From Protea cynaroides (lineage: Eukaryota > Streptophyta > Magnoliopsida > Proteales > Proteaceae), in NCBI GenBank assembly GCA_028583415.1, contig CM053267.1, positions 23,568,478-23,632,477 of the forward strand: DNA of 64,000 nucleotides, read 5' to 3'. The position numbers and the translations under genes are program-made. Below the pieces are notes generated by a model that ran no database searches, was not told the origin of the DNA, and saw only the letters and a list, made by a program, of their open reading frames with translations. This document shows positions 17,560-30,106 of the stretch, in pieces; within the stretch, counting starts at the first letter, position 1, and every line of letters begins with the position of its first letter.

Positions 17560-20500
17560 GTATCGTACCTATTAATGGCATACCCGCCAGAGTACTCTTT
17601 GATTATGGAGCTACTCATTCTTTTATATCTGTGTCATTTGGAAAGAAGCTAAATTTACCCCTCAGATCTTTAGACTACAAATTGCTTGTACGATCACCTA
17701 TGGGATTAGAAGTAGAACTAGAAAAAGGTTATGGACCATGTCTAGTTCTTATCGACGAGAAGATTTTGGATGCAACCTTAATTCAACTTGAGATGACAGA
17801 CTTTGACATTATCTTGGGAATGGATTGGTTAGCTCGGCATTCTGTAAACCTATTATGTGCAGAAAAGAAACTGACATTTAAAGACAAGGAAGGAGCAGAG
17901 TTTAGTTTTGTGGGAACCAAACTTTCTCGTAGACGAAAACTCATCCTCTCTGCATTAAAGGCTAGAAAATGCCTCGAGAAAGGAGGAGTTGGGTATCTAG
18001 TATCCATGGTTGATCACACCAAGGAAGTACCACGAATAGAAGATATTGATGTTGTGTGTGGCTTTCCAGATGTATTTCCTGAGGAACTACCAGGACTACC
18101 ACCCGACCGAGCAATAGAGTTCGTTATAGATCTTATACCCGGAGCTGCACCAGTATCTAAAACACCCTATCGAATGGCTCCTACTGAACTGAAGGAACTA
18201 AAGGTACAGTTACAAGAATTACTGGACAAGGGTTATATCAGACCCAACATATCACCATGGGGAGCACCAGTATTGTTTGTGAAGAAGAAGGACGGTAGTG
18301 TTTGACTGTGTATAGACTATCGAGAATTGAATAAGCTTATAATCAAGAATCGGTACCCGTTGCCTCGGATCAATGACTTGTTCGATCAGTTGCAAGGTGC
18401 CAAGGTGTTCTCCAAGATTGATCTTCGGTCAGGATACCATCAGTTGAAGATTAAGGAAGGTGATATTCCAAAGACAGCATTCAGAATAAGATATGGACAT
18501 TATGAATTTTTAGTCATGTCTTTTGGATTAACTAATGCACCCGTAACTTTTATGGAACTCATGAATCGGGTATTCCATGATATGTAGGATACGTCAGTCA
18601 TTGTGTTTATTAACGATATATTGGTCTACTCCAAGGACAAGAAAACTCATGTCATGAATCTTAGAGCCGCTCTGCAGTGACTAAGAAAAGAGAAGCTTTA
18701 CGCCAAATTTACGAAGTGTAAGTTTTGGCTAAATGAGGTCACTTTCTTAGGCCATGTTGTATCCGCTGAAGGAATTAAAGTGGATCCTAGCAAGATTGAA
18801 GTCATTGTGAAATGGAAAGCACCTAAGAATGTTGCAGAAATCAGAAATGTCCTAGGTTTAGCTGGGTATTACCGACAATTCGTGGAAGATTACTCTAGAA
18901 TCACCGTACCTCTCACCAGTTTGACTAAGAAAGGAGAAAAGTTTGTTTGGACTGACAAATGTGAAGAAGGTTTTCAAACATTGAAAGCTAGATTAATATT
19001 TGCTCCCATCTTGACTATTCCTATTCCAGGACAACCATTTACCTTGTATATTGATGCGTCTGGGTTAAGCTTAGGATGTGTGCTTATGCAAGGAGAACAA
19101 GTAGTTGCATATGCCTCAAAACAACTGAAGACACATGAAAAGAACTATCCCATTCATGACTTGGAATTAGCAACAGTAGTACATGCTGTCAAGATATAGA
19201 GACATTATTTGTATAGAGAGAAATTTCAGATTAAGTCAGATCATAAGAGTCTCACTTATCTTTTTAATCAAAAGGAGTTGAACATGACACAAAGAAGATG
19301 GCTGGAATTATTGAAGGATTATGATTGCGATATCTAGTATCATCCAGGGAAGGCTAATGTAGTTGCTGATGCGCTAAGCAGAAAAATAATGATAAAATCC
19401 CAAGGAGAGGTTAACACGACTGCGGCAATGTGTGTTACAGGAAAAGTATTCAATCATGGTAATGAGCAGTTCGTGACAGATGCACCGGGTGGATCAACCA
19501 ACCAAGGTTTTATTCATTGGTTTTCAAATATGTTCGCCACATTGAAGATTATACCTGATATATTAGACGAAATGAAAGCCGCTATTAAATCAGACCCTTA
19601 TCTGAAAACGGTGCAAAAAGACCTCGAAAAAGGTAGGACTATTCCTGAGTTCATCTTGGACGTTGAAAAGGTACTAAAATATAAAGGAAGAGTGTGTGTT
19701 CCTGAAAATGAAAACTTGGATATTAAACACATACTAATGAAGAAAGCTCACACCACGACTTATTCGGTACATCCTGAAAGTACGAAGATGAACCATGATT
19801 TGAAGAAACTATATTGGTGGAGAGGAATGAAAGCAGATGTAGCTAAATTTGTGTCTCAATGCCTAAATTGTCAGAGGGTCAAGGCTGAAAGGTAAATACC
19901 TGCAGGATTGTTGCAGCCACTGCCAAAATCAGCATGAAAATGGGACTGCATCACTATGGACTTCGTCCCGGGTTACCATTGACTCCCCGAGTAGTTGACG
20001 CGGTCTGGGTGATTGTAGATCTTCTGACTAAAACAACTCGCTTCATAGCTATACGACCTCAGTATACCCTAGAGAGGTTAGCCAAGCTATATGTGGATAA
20101 TATTTTCAGATTACATGGTGTACTTGAAAGCATTGTGTCAAATAGAGACCCACACTTTACTTCAAAGTTTTGGGAAGGATTACAGAAGACTATGGGTGCA
20201 ATGTTGAAGTTTAGTACTGCATTCCATCCTCAGACTGACAGACAGTCGGAGTGTACCATTCAGATTTTAGAAGACATGCTTCGAGCCTGTGTTATTGATT
20301 TCAAGGGATCATGGGATGAAAAACTACTATTGATCGAGTGCATCTATAACAACAGCTATCAGGCTACTATACAGATGTCACCCTATGAAGCACTGTATGG
20401 TAGGAAGTGTCGAACTCCTTTGTTTTGGAATGAAGTTGGTGAACGGGGTATCATTGGACCAGAATTTGTTGAAGAGACTTGTCGAGTAGTCGATATTATC

Positions 20501-21033
20501 AAGGAAAAAGTTAGAATAGCTCAGAATCGTCAGAAACAATATGCAGATACTCGACGTCGAGACCTTGAATTCATTGTAGGTGATAAGGTATTCTTGAAAG
20601 TATCACCTATGTGAGGCTTAAAACGATTTGGACAGAAAGGGAAGCTAAGTCCAAGATATGTCAGGCCATATGAGATTCTTGCTAAATGTGGAAAAGTGGT
20701 GTATCAGTTAGCACTACCCCCCATCTATGTCAAGTGTGCATGATGTATTTCATATCTCATTATTGAAGAAGTACGTCAGAGATCCAACACACGTTATAAC
20801 AGCAGATCCATCGGGTCTAACTGATGATTTGACATTTGAACTAGCACCAACTGAAATCACCAGCCGAAAGGTTTAATGTCTATGCAACCATGACATTTAT
20901 TATGTTAAGGTTACTTGGAGAAGCTGAGATGTAGAAGAGGTCACATGGGAAGAAGAAAATGCTATGTGAAAGCAATATCCTCACCTTTTCGACTCGGAAG
21001 GTATGTACAAATTTTGAGAATGAAATTTTTAAT
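17560..21033 (+). pseudogene. pol: Pol of element C (protease, RT, RNase H, integrase, chromodomain)
   Basis: Domain order is that of a chromovirus. The protease has ARVLFDYGATHSF at ~17586-17625, with Tyr for the usual Ser in DSGA. RT spans about 18050-18740 (PYRMAPTELKEL, GAPVLFVKKKDGS, LRSGYHQLKI, FGLTNAP). Its YIDD box reads FIND (near 18610), losing one catalytic Asp. RNase H has YIDASG (near 19047). The integrase HHCC finger is at ~19770-19890, and the core shows VWVIVD with SNRDP where SDRDP is expected. A chromodomain lies near 20860-21000. In-frame stops occur near 18303, 18585, 18678, 19197, 19335 and 20612, and frames shift at ~19895-19930 and ~20725. Inactive. Confidence 0.9.
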
Positions 21034-21052
21034 AAGAGGGGGGGGGGGGAGT
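21034..21052 (+). promoter_or_regulatory. Polypurine tract of element C
   Basis: AAGAGGGGGGGGGGGGAGT directly before the 3' LTR; primes plus-strand DNA synthesis. The G run is longer than usual and may have expanded. Confidence 0.85.
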
Positions 21053-23461
21053 TGTAAGAACCGTATCGAACTAACTGGTCTTACCACCTTGTATCAGGTC
21101 TTCCTATCATGGTCGAGCCAAGCAGACCAAGTGCGTGAAGAAACCATAAGCTCAGGTATGAAATTTAACCCAAAAACAGTTAACTATGAGCGTGTGGTCG
21201 CATACCTAAACAAGTGTGATCGACCACACCTCAAAATAATGCAACCACAGGAAATTAGGTCTTGTGGTCGCATTTTCAGAGGGTGTGGTCGGCAGATTCT
21301 GTGACCCCACCTACGACCACACAGAACCCAGACAGGAATCGAGTTTAGGAAACCTTCCTAATCCGAATGGGGTTCTTTCCTAAACTCAGTAGGGCTTATT
21401 ATGGAGGGTTTTTCTCTATAAATAGGATGTCCCTTAGCCTCTTTCATCCTTTTAGAACTCAAACTGAAAGTGAGAGAAAGAGAAGAGAAGGAAGAGAAGG
21501 AGAATTGAAGAGGAAGACTAAGAAGGAGAAATTCAGAGAAGACCTCTGAATCTTCAACAAGTTTAAGGTATGGAACATTCCCCATGTCATTAAAAGCCTA
21601 GAATAGTTCATAAAAGAGATAGGATTTAAGTGAGAACCCAATCATCAATCCATAGACAAATTCCAACAGAATCCATAGAAAGAATTATGTGGACAATGGA
21701 TTGTGTATAAAAATATTAGTTCTGAGCCATAGAACAATCATAGGAATGACCATGATGATAAGCCAAGGAATCCAAACATGAAGGAATGGAGTTGAGAGTG
21801 AAAAAATGACCATCACACGTGTGGTCGCACTTGTAGTCGCATGATGTGTGACTACACGAGACACACATATTCGACCACACACCCTCGGGAAGTTTCCAGG
21901 AGGGTGTGGTCGCATGTGTGGTCGCAGGATATTACGACCACACCTTGCAACCATAGGCCCCCGAAAAGTTTCCAAGGAGGGTGTGGTCGCATGTGTGGTC
22001 GCAGGATATGCGACCACACCTTGCGACCACACACCCTGTGGTCGCAGAAACTGAGACCATAGGTGCTTCCACACCTGCGACCCCTCAGTTTCTATTGGTT
22101 TAAACTGTTGAAAATAAATTTTAATTTAAAATCTATAAATTTGTTTGGTTTCCAAGTGGTCTAAGAGTGAATTACAAAGCATGAACGAGGATCTACTATC
22201 AGCCAAAGGTGAGGGAACAAGACCTAAATTAATTGGCTAATAATAAACTATTTTTATTTATTGAGTCCAATGCCATGAATGATTCAATGCTTGTATGCAT
22301 GTATTATGCATTTCACATGTCATTCAATATTCCTATTATTACTGTTCATGCATATTTAATTTAGTTTATTTATAACATGATGATGACGATGATGCTAGAA
22401 ATAGACATGTGAATGTATGCATGTGGTTAGTGTGCTTGATGCGAGTGGAGTATCAGGGGGAGGACGTGACACTGTGGTTCATCCTGATCACTAGACTCTA
22501 GCTCTATCTCTACTCAAGTCTCGTCCACTGACATCATCGTATCACCATTACCTTAGCAGAACTATTACATCGTAGGGCATCAGGGGAGGTGGTCTCGAAC
22601 CATGTAGTCTCTGACTCTGTCGGGAGGCCTTAGCTCTATCTCTATGGACGTATTAATGGATGCTGGGGTGAGGCCTTGGATACACTATTTGACATTAGGA
22701 TTGGTTAGTTGCGAGCCTAGTTTGCAAGCCCTCGCCAATAGGGGCTTACGTGTTGGTATGGGTAGGGCATTAGGGGAAGTGTCATGCGGCGTTTGATTCG
22801 GGCACTTTAGCTCTATCTCTATTCCATGATGGGTGCATGTGGGACGGCAATGGTGTTTGATCCATTGGGCGGCTTCACACACTCGTGTATAGAAGTGCGG
22901 CGGCCACCTATCCTTTCTATTGCACATTGCAAACTTATGAACTAGACCAAAAATATGAATTGAATGCATGCATATGTTTGTTGCGTTGTTTTGTTTGTTC
23001 ACTGAGCCATGATGTGTGCTCACCCTTTCGACGTTGAATATTTTTAGTTGATGATGCTGGTCTTACAGTAGAAGATTATATGAATGCTCCAACGTATGGG
23101 CATGTTGCGGCAATGGATACAGAAGCTATGATGGAGTCACATGATTCGTCGTGCGAGTGCAACTCATGTGTCTTTGATTAGATTTATTTATCAAATTATT
23201 CAGAACTTGTAATTGATTAATTTATTTTATTTTATGTCTTCAGTTATTTGAGATAATTGGATACTTTATTTATGATATCACTGTTAGATACTCAGTTCAT
23301 TAATATTAAAGACTTCCGTTATTGTTTATTTACTCTGATTATGGTTGTGGATGTGTACGATTTAAGCAAAAGGACACAGCCTATTCAAGATCTTGGTTGA
23401 ACCATTGGTTCATAGACGGTTTATCAAACTATTCTGATTGGTTCAAAATTGGGGTGTGACA
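21053..23461 (+). repeat. 3' LTR of element C
   Basis: TGTAAGAACC...GGGTGTGACA, 2409 bp. Same landmarks as the 5' LTR: word blocks (~21190-21324, ~21818-22086), TATAAATA (21417-21424), donor (21567/21568) and exon-like ORF (23048-23181). Confidence 0.95.
23048..23181 (+). CDS. Conserved LTR exon-like ORF, element C 3' LTR copy
   Basis: Same 134-nt segment as at 13265, open from the acceptor-like TTTTTAG (ends 23047) to TAG. Reads VDDAGLTVEDYMNAPTYGHVAAMDT..., ends SHDSSCECNSCVFD. The two LTR copies of C differ by a few bases and no indels. Confidence 0.42.
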
Positions 23462-23466
23462 CAACC

Positions 23467-24007
23467 AAAATTTTTATTATATTTAGTCCTGTTTTCAGAT
23501 GATAATAGCATTCACGAAAATTCATGACTTCTTCATCCATGGTTGGATCACCTTTAAATTTGGATATGTTATCAAGTACATCCTAGAGTACTTCTTTTGC
23601 AAGTTTTAAGACCTTCTAACGGTTGGATCTCAAGATAAGTGGATTTTTATATAATTCTATAATTCTGATTCTGCTAAAATACTTGTTTGAGACCTACGGG
23701 AAAGATTGGTTTCAATCCCGCCCGTTGGATCAAGTCTATCTTCTGGAGTATTGTTTCTCATATCTTAAGGATCATTGTTTTCAAGTTTCAAAACATTCTA
23801 TTAGATAGATTTGAAGTTGAGTAATTATTTATCAAATTCAATCATTCTTACTTGTTAAAGTGATAAATTTGAATTGAGCTGATTTAAAGATCCTACTCTA
23901 GTAAGGTTTGGGCATGAACTGAGACGTAACCATACCTTGCCATCATTTATGATTTACAAATATTTGATCAAGAAAATGAAGATCAGTTTTGGATGTTGAG
24001 ACAACGA

Positions 24008-24008
<1 letters not shown>
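23467..24008. other. Unassigned AT-rich DNA with imperfect ~175-bp repeats
   Basis: Flank of element C. Two or three diverged units share GGTTGGATCA, a CTGGAGTA-like block, and CAAGTTTnAAnACnTTCTA. Unit length and the GTTGGATC motif recall the array at 61240-61890, but the match is weak. No gene seen. Confidence 0.35.

Positions 24009-24067
<59 letters not shown>
24009..24067. repeat. (GA)n microsatellite
   Basis: About 28 uninterrupted GA units. Confidence 0.97.
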
Positions 24068-24070
<3 letters not shown>

Positions 24071-24384
24071 AAGAAGGGGAGCATTCAGGTACCTATTGGG
24101 AGATGGAGTTGCATCAGTGATTCTATTCCAGTTGCAAGAAAATGTCTCAGATCCACCACTCCTGCTGCATTTCTAGTTTATCAGGTACAATAGATGCATT
24201 GTACACTAAAAGACAGGACCATAGTCTTCTTATGTCCTCGTATTGACATGAGGAATATCCAGTGGTTGTCATCCACAGTGTGCGTATACCGATGGCCATG
24301 AGGAGATTATTTTCCTAAAAGATGGTAATGCACACAAATTCTGGGAGGATTTTGCTTCACATCCAGAGAGAAATAGCAGTTTGA

Positions 24385-26620
24385 GCTAGGCTGCAATAGG
24401 TCAGGTTGGGTCGGGTATTTACAAACCCCAACCCCGCCCTAGCTTCTTAAAGTTAGCCCATGCATAACCCAACCTTGTTGGGGTAAGACAAATCTTCAAC
24501 CCTAACCCTACCTTGGCAATGTTTAACCTAACCCAATCCTACTCTGATTGACCGGGATTCAGGGTCAGGTTGACCCTGATTGGCAAGACTACCTAACCCA
24601 ATCCTACTCTGATTGGCAAGACTATTCAGCATTTCAGAGATACGATGTTGGAAACATTTGCAAATCTGTGGAAAAGCAATACATGGTAGATCTACATTAT
24701 ACCATATGGCTGCAACTGTCGGGTTGGGTTGGGCTTTTTAAAACCCAACCCTACCCTGAGTGTTTTAAACTTAGCTTAGGCTTAGCCCAACCCTACCAAG
24801 GCCAAGGTCAGACAATTCCCTACCTGGTAGGATTCGATTGACTCAGATTCAAGTCAATTGACCCTGACTGGCCTTGAATCTGAAATAAATTCCCAAATCA
24901 TTCATCTGATGAGCCTATTTAATCATGTTTTTACTGTTTTAGTTTCTACTTTCCCTCTTATTCCATTAGAATTCTTGTTTTCATATGCTATTTATTAGAT
25001 AATGGATTCGTTTTGCCACAGTTCCCTTATTCTTTTCGTAATTATTAAAATATCATTGTTTGGATCTGATGTTACACCGAACAGGATAGGTCCTTAGCTC
25101 GATCGAAATTCCTGCACAAGGAAGAAATGAAACTGTTGTGATGGTCAGGTGGTTACACCCTCTGGCCACTCTGATGCCTAAGTAAGTTCGACGGACAAAC
25201 AGTATGGGATAGACAGAATGGACTATCCCTTTTGTCGAAAGAGATTCAGGTAACTAACTCAATCTGAGTTCAGAGGTTGAGATTCATTGTGTCTTTACTT
25301 ATGTCCGTCTTCAAATATATAGGCTGGAGATGACCCAAGTATGGAATGTTTGACATTTCTCTTGGTGCGGCCAAATGTCCTCTCCGCGAGCGTGATCCAC
25401 GCCTGTTAATGTGGAGATCAGGAGGATCCGTGCTGAGTCACCCGATGGTTGATTCTTCTATAAGATTCTGTTGATTACTCCATGGTCAAGGCGTGGAGAA
25501 TCTCGTTATCTGAAAGGAGGATTTATCGGGTGGGGCCCTCTATCATGGGTTAATATACAGTTGGTGTAGGATGTGTTGGTCTGTTTGGGTAGAACACTCA
25601 TTGCGAGGTGCCGAGGCTCTCAATCCTACGAGGCTCTGAGGCCCTAACTGTCTGAGGCCGTGAGTCTCTGAGCCTTCGAGGCTTATGAAGCTCCAAGGCT
25701 CTGAGACCGTTTTACCCTTCGAGACTGGATTTGGCCTATTAGCCAAGGCTCCCGAGGTAGATCTTTTCGTTACCCCACTTTCCGAGGTTGGGCATGATTT
25801 TGAGTGTTAACCTTGAAGACTCGGAGCTTGGTATACACCTGTCGAAACTCCATTGGTGGGGTGATTATCCCCATATCAGGATCCGTGCCTTAAATCAGCT
25901 CAATATATTCAGCTAAAGTCCTTTATCGCCATGGTTCTTTTTTTGTCACCCACTTGATCTACGCTTCCAAATCTAAGCCGGTGTTGTTCAAGCCAAGAAA
26001 AGTTTTTAATCCTTATTTTTTGTTTAAGATATGTCTGTTCAATTTTATTTTTTGTGTCCTTTTGGTTTTGCTCCCTTCTAGGGAAGATAGGATTATCTGC
26101 CTTCGTTCTTCTCTCTGGACAAAATTTTACCTTTTCCCATGGTCACATCTCAATAACAAGTCTGAAGCTTTAAGATCAGAATCGCCTAGGTTTACTCGAT
26201 AAATATTAGACAGAAAATTTTACTCTTTTCTTGTTACAAAAGGAAGAGAAAGTTAGGGAAGGCAGAAGACATACTTGATGAGGAAGTAAAACCACAGAAG
26301 ACAAGAGGAGGTGAGCCGCCGTGGATTTCTCTGGTGGAGGATGAGCGTCGCAGTGAGATCGAGGTTGATGATAAGTGTTGAACTGTTCAACAAGAGGAAA
26401 GTAGGGGAGGATGACCGTCCCCGTGGGAAAAAAATTATATATCTAGCCGGGCCAGGCTCAGCTCGAGGCTTCAATCTAGGCCTAATCCAACCCTGTCAGG
26501 GTTTGATGAAATTTAAGCTCTAACCCAGCCCTGACAAGGTTCAGAGTGGGTTTAGCTCTGCTAGGGTGCAAGGCGGGTTAAAGCCAGATTCAGGTTGTCA
26601 GGGTCAAACTTGCAGCCCTA
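24385..26620. other. Diffuse repeat region, possible non-autonomous hAT-like relics
   Basis: Several GGGTTGGG / AAAACCCAACCC stretches follow a GGCTGCAA start (24389, 24707), and one runs into TTGCAGCCCTA at 26610-26620. This composition with subterminal short inverted repeats is common in plant hAT-type elements, but no 8-bp target duplication was found. Between 25080 and 25900 is LTR-like non-coding sequence with a GAGGCTCTGAG minisatellite (~25600-25705). No coding gene is supported. Confidence 0.3.
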
Positions 26621-27089
26621 CATTTTGATCAATTTAATGAAACCAATGAAGTCCCAAAAGAGATGTCACTAGATCTAAGGCAACCATGTAGCGTTTTTTG
26701 TTTTCAAGATATATAACAACGGAATATGCTACTTGGTTTTTGTTTTTGTTTTTGTTTTTGTTTTCAAATATAGCTTCCATCAGGGTGGGTTTGGCCCTAT
26801 CGGGCTCAGGGTGGATTTGGGTGGTCATGGTAAAACTTGCACCCATAGTTTGAGCTTCTTGGGATTACAAAAAATAATGGAGCAGCAAATGAGTTGGTGG
26901 CGACCCTCTTTTCCCACTTCTCTAGTTATCCGAACCTTTTCTATTTCTCCTCAAGAGGGTTAGATATGAAACCCTAGGACAAAAAACTAAGACGTCGATC
27001 TCAAAACCATAATCCCTTATATAGTACTTATTAGGGCTTTTAACAATATTACCCTTAAATGCATTAGGTGCACTTGTAATAAGCAAAAA
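26621..27089. other. Non-coding region with (GTTTTT)n and another hAT-like relic
   Basis: A short GTTTTT array lies at ~26734-26766. GGGTGGGTTTGGCCC...ACTTGCACCC at 26785-26850 resembles the preceding region. No gene seen. Confidence 0.35.
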
Positions 27090-27210
27090 ATCGTCTACTG
27101 CACTTGTGTGTAGCAGACGAGATCTTGTCCATTGGAAGTGTATCTGGACATGCCAGATGCACTTCCAATGGAGAAGATGAAGTCTGCTACACACAAGTGC
27201 AGTAGAAGAT
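27090..27210. repeat. 121-nt near-perfect hairpin (miRNA-precursor-like foldback)
   Basis: The outer stem is 25 perfect base pairs (27094-27118 with 27182-27206). A short bubble is followed by ATCTT/AAGAT pairing, then 19 pairs (27129-27147 with 27153-27171, one T-G wobble) closed by loop ACATG. Three further pairs extend the base. Only about five mismatches occur along one arm of ~58 nt. It could be an inverted-duplication small-RNA locus, a MIR-like precursor or a tiny foldback element. No ORF. Confidence 0.85.
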
Positions 27211-28588
27211 CCCAATCCATTGTAATCCGTTAGTTTGAGGTATTTGAATTTGGAAACCTGATCCCATTTATCTAAATATGGAATCCAAATATGATAGTTC
27301 AGATTCTCTTGACCTAACCGGATGAGAATATGAATTGAATTCGGATTTTCGAATACACATTTACATCATTACTTAGAAGTGATTGATCAAAGGTATGTCA
27401 AAACCTTCCAATTGGCAACTCATGAAGCCATGATTTTCAAAACTAGAGTATCAATCAGAAGTTTGTAATACCATGGGTCACAATTTTGAGGTCAATTGTA
27501 ACGATTTACCAAAAAAAGGGGTAGGTGGGACCTGGCTCCTCCATAGCGATGTGAATTCGAGTTGGATCTAAATTTTCAATTACCCATTTACATCCTTAAC
27601 AGTGGCCATAGTCTTTACACCGATGGTAGATCAATAACCATTGCCGAGTAAAAATACATAAATATTCTTGGCGGGATAGGCTCTACTGTTTGAAAAACTT
27701 ATATATATTAAGCAACAGGATACCTCAAATACCCGCGCAGGATTTATTTCTTCTTCGTGGGTTTTTGTTATTTTTTCATTTTCCCTAATTTCCTGCAGTA
27801 ACCTTAACCATTTCTCTCCCTCTCTGAGTCCCACCTTACAAATCGTCCATCATCCTTTGTAAGAAGCTCCTGCAAAAGCTCCAACGAAGTTCAGGTATGA
27901 ATCCTTGTCTCTGTAACATTCTTTTTCTCCCACCGCTCCGGCAAAAGCTAGCATTTGAACTCTTTTTTCTTGAACCCTTATCAAGGACTCTATGTAGAAA
28001 TCTCTTGAAACGGTTGTTGTTGATTATCTACTCTTCAAATCTTACTCCCCCGAAATTCTTTATCTGTGCTGATAATCTGTAAATTTCAACTTGGATCAGA
28101 TGAATACACCATTGTCCAATTAAATAGTGGGACAAATGGGTGAACATTTTATTTGTTTGTTAAGGATGGATCAGTATCACTTGCAGCCTGTGTAGCGTTT
28201 CTTTTTTGTAGTTGGTGAAAATGAGGCTTAAAGTAAGTGCCCTTCATGTAGATCCTTCTTTCCCCTATGATAAAACAAGTCTACTATTTTTTGTAGAGAT
28301 AAAAGGGAACAACTTGTTCCAAGCAGGTGTACATTTGGGAAGACAAACATATAGGGGCTACCCAGTTTATATTATAGATTGCCACCGGGAAGATTATATA
28401 TAGGTTGCCACCAGGAATCATGATACAGATATATAATATGAATCACCTCATTCGCAGTCTTCAGAAGGAAGCAGGGTAACATCCAGAAAATGAGCAGCGG
28501 AAGAAGGCCTAAACAATATTTAAGAAAAAAAAAGATTAGATTTATCATTTATCTCAACTTTGGAACAATAAATCCTAATTGGTTAGTT
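27211..28588. other. Non-coding flank left of the LARD element
   Basis: AT-rich sequence with several short ORFs (27897-28082, 28212-28403) that show no recognised domain. 27620-27900 looks like a 5'-leader-type pyrimidine-rich stretch, but no gene follows. Nothing firmly supported. Confidence 0.5.
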
Positions 28589-30106
28589 TGTAAGATTTTT
28601 TCAGTTCTCTCTAGGTTTTCCCATGGGATTTCCCATGAACCCTAACTGATACACCACATAGATTACTAGAACACAATGGGCATTAAAAGAGATGATAAGA
28701 CACATACCTCTTGTCGTAGATTGATTTTTGACCGCTTCTGTAACTTTGAATACTTTGAACAGAGTCTTCCACAGCCAATCGAGAGTCCCTTTGCTTCTCT
28801 CTGCGTATGGAAATAGGAGAAGAAAATAACCGTGGCTGTGGGGACCCTAACCGTTGGTATATATAATACCACCCCATCCCTGGACCAGTCCCACAGTGGA
28901 CCAGGTCATAGTTAGTAAATACGCGTATAATATGCGTATTAAATGCGTACCATTTTTTTAAACGAGTTTTTTTGGATTTTTTTTAATATACGTGGAGAAT
29001 CTCGTAACGTTTAAAAAAAAAATAAAACATATTATACACGTTTAATATGCGTATGGTGTATTAAACAAGTATAATATGGTGACAATTATTAAAAAAATAA
29101 TAAATTAAAAAACAAATCATAAAAAAGAACTTTAAAGTCTACTGTTTTGGGTTCTTCTGTTCCCCAAAGTAAAACAGAACCCTTCATCCCTTCCACGATC
29201 GTTGGCGACTCCAGCGGTTAAGTCTTAAACTCACGATTTTTTCCCCAAATATTTTCCCCGTCAACTTGTTCCCCAAATCCCTTCCATAGTCATCGACGTG
29301 CAAGGATCTTGCAAGCATATAAGTCATATGCGGCATCGCCAATTTGAGCTTTTGTCTTCTACATATAATATGTTTCATTATTTTTTTTTAAAAAGTTACG
29401 AGACTCTTTAAGTATATTCGGAAAAATACGAAAAAAAATTGTTTAAAAAAAAAGGTACGCATATAATACGTGTATTACGCGTATTATATGCGTATTGACT
29501 AACTATGAACAAGAGATTCGAAAACTCTACAGTGTTTTTCTTTTTTCTTTTTTTTCTTTTTTTGGTAAAAAAGGCTCTACAATGTTGAACCCATAGTTAG
29601 TAAATACTTACTGTGAAAATTTTGTACATTTTATATGTGTAGACTTTTTAGAACTGTAATATTTTAGTTTTTATGTTTGATGGGATGATGGTTTTTCACT
29701 TTATATGTTTGATGGGATGATAATTTTGTATGGGATTTTATGGATTGGAAGGTTTTTTTATTAATAAATTATATTTATATATTAATATTTTATTTGTTGA
29801 ATGCTATAAATGTTTATTGCATAGTGAATATATGTTTGTATTTTCAGTCCTGATTTTTCTACAAGCTACTGTATTAAAGACGTACCATATTAATGCTGCA
29901 CACATTTTTTTAAAAGGATTATTGGTCCCCGTATCAAAGTCTAACTCCGTTTTATACCCGTACGTATCCGTATCTGACTTTTTGTCGTATCCGAAATTAC
30001 TAACTATGGACCAGATTGGTCATATTTAAAATGATCTATTCATAACTAGACTTCCCCTGAACCAACTAACCGTATAATTAATATACCTCACATTAATATT
30101 CTTACA
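28589..30106 (-). repeat. 3' LTR of LARD element, split by a TIR insertion
   Basis: 28589-28906 and 30017-30106 together align with the 413-bp right LTR (shared GGGCATTAAAAGAGATGATA, GGTATATATAATACCACC, CCGTATAATTAATATA). The middle, 28907-30008, is inserted DNA. Confidence 0.8.
28907..30008. mobile_element. TIR element (CATAGTTAG...CTAACTATG), 1.1 kb
   Basis: Begins CATAGTTAGTAAATACG and ends with the complement of CATAGTTAGTAATTTCG. Flanked by GACCAGGT (28899-28906) and GACCAGAT (30009-30016), an 8-bp target duplication with one mismatch. A second inverted pair of the same termini inside (CTAACTATG ending 29507, CATAGTTAG starting 29592) suggests two copies side by side. The terminal regions are rich in TACGCGTATAATATGCGTA palindromes. 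No transposase. Superfamily not assigned (8-bp duplication would fit hAT). Confidence 0.65.

Noticed and set aside
24385..26620. A single large hAT element between GGCTGCAA and TTGCAGCC
   Set aside because: The ends look complementary, but no matching 8-bp flanking duplication was found and the interior has several unrelated repeats.
27897..28403. Two short ORFs with possible upstream leader
   Set aside because: No recognised domain, no conserved splice sites, and the proteins are only 61-63 aa.
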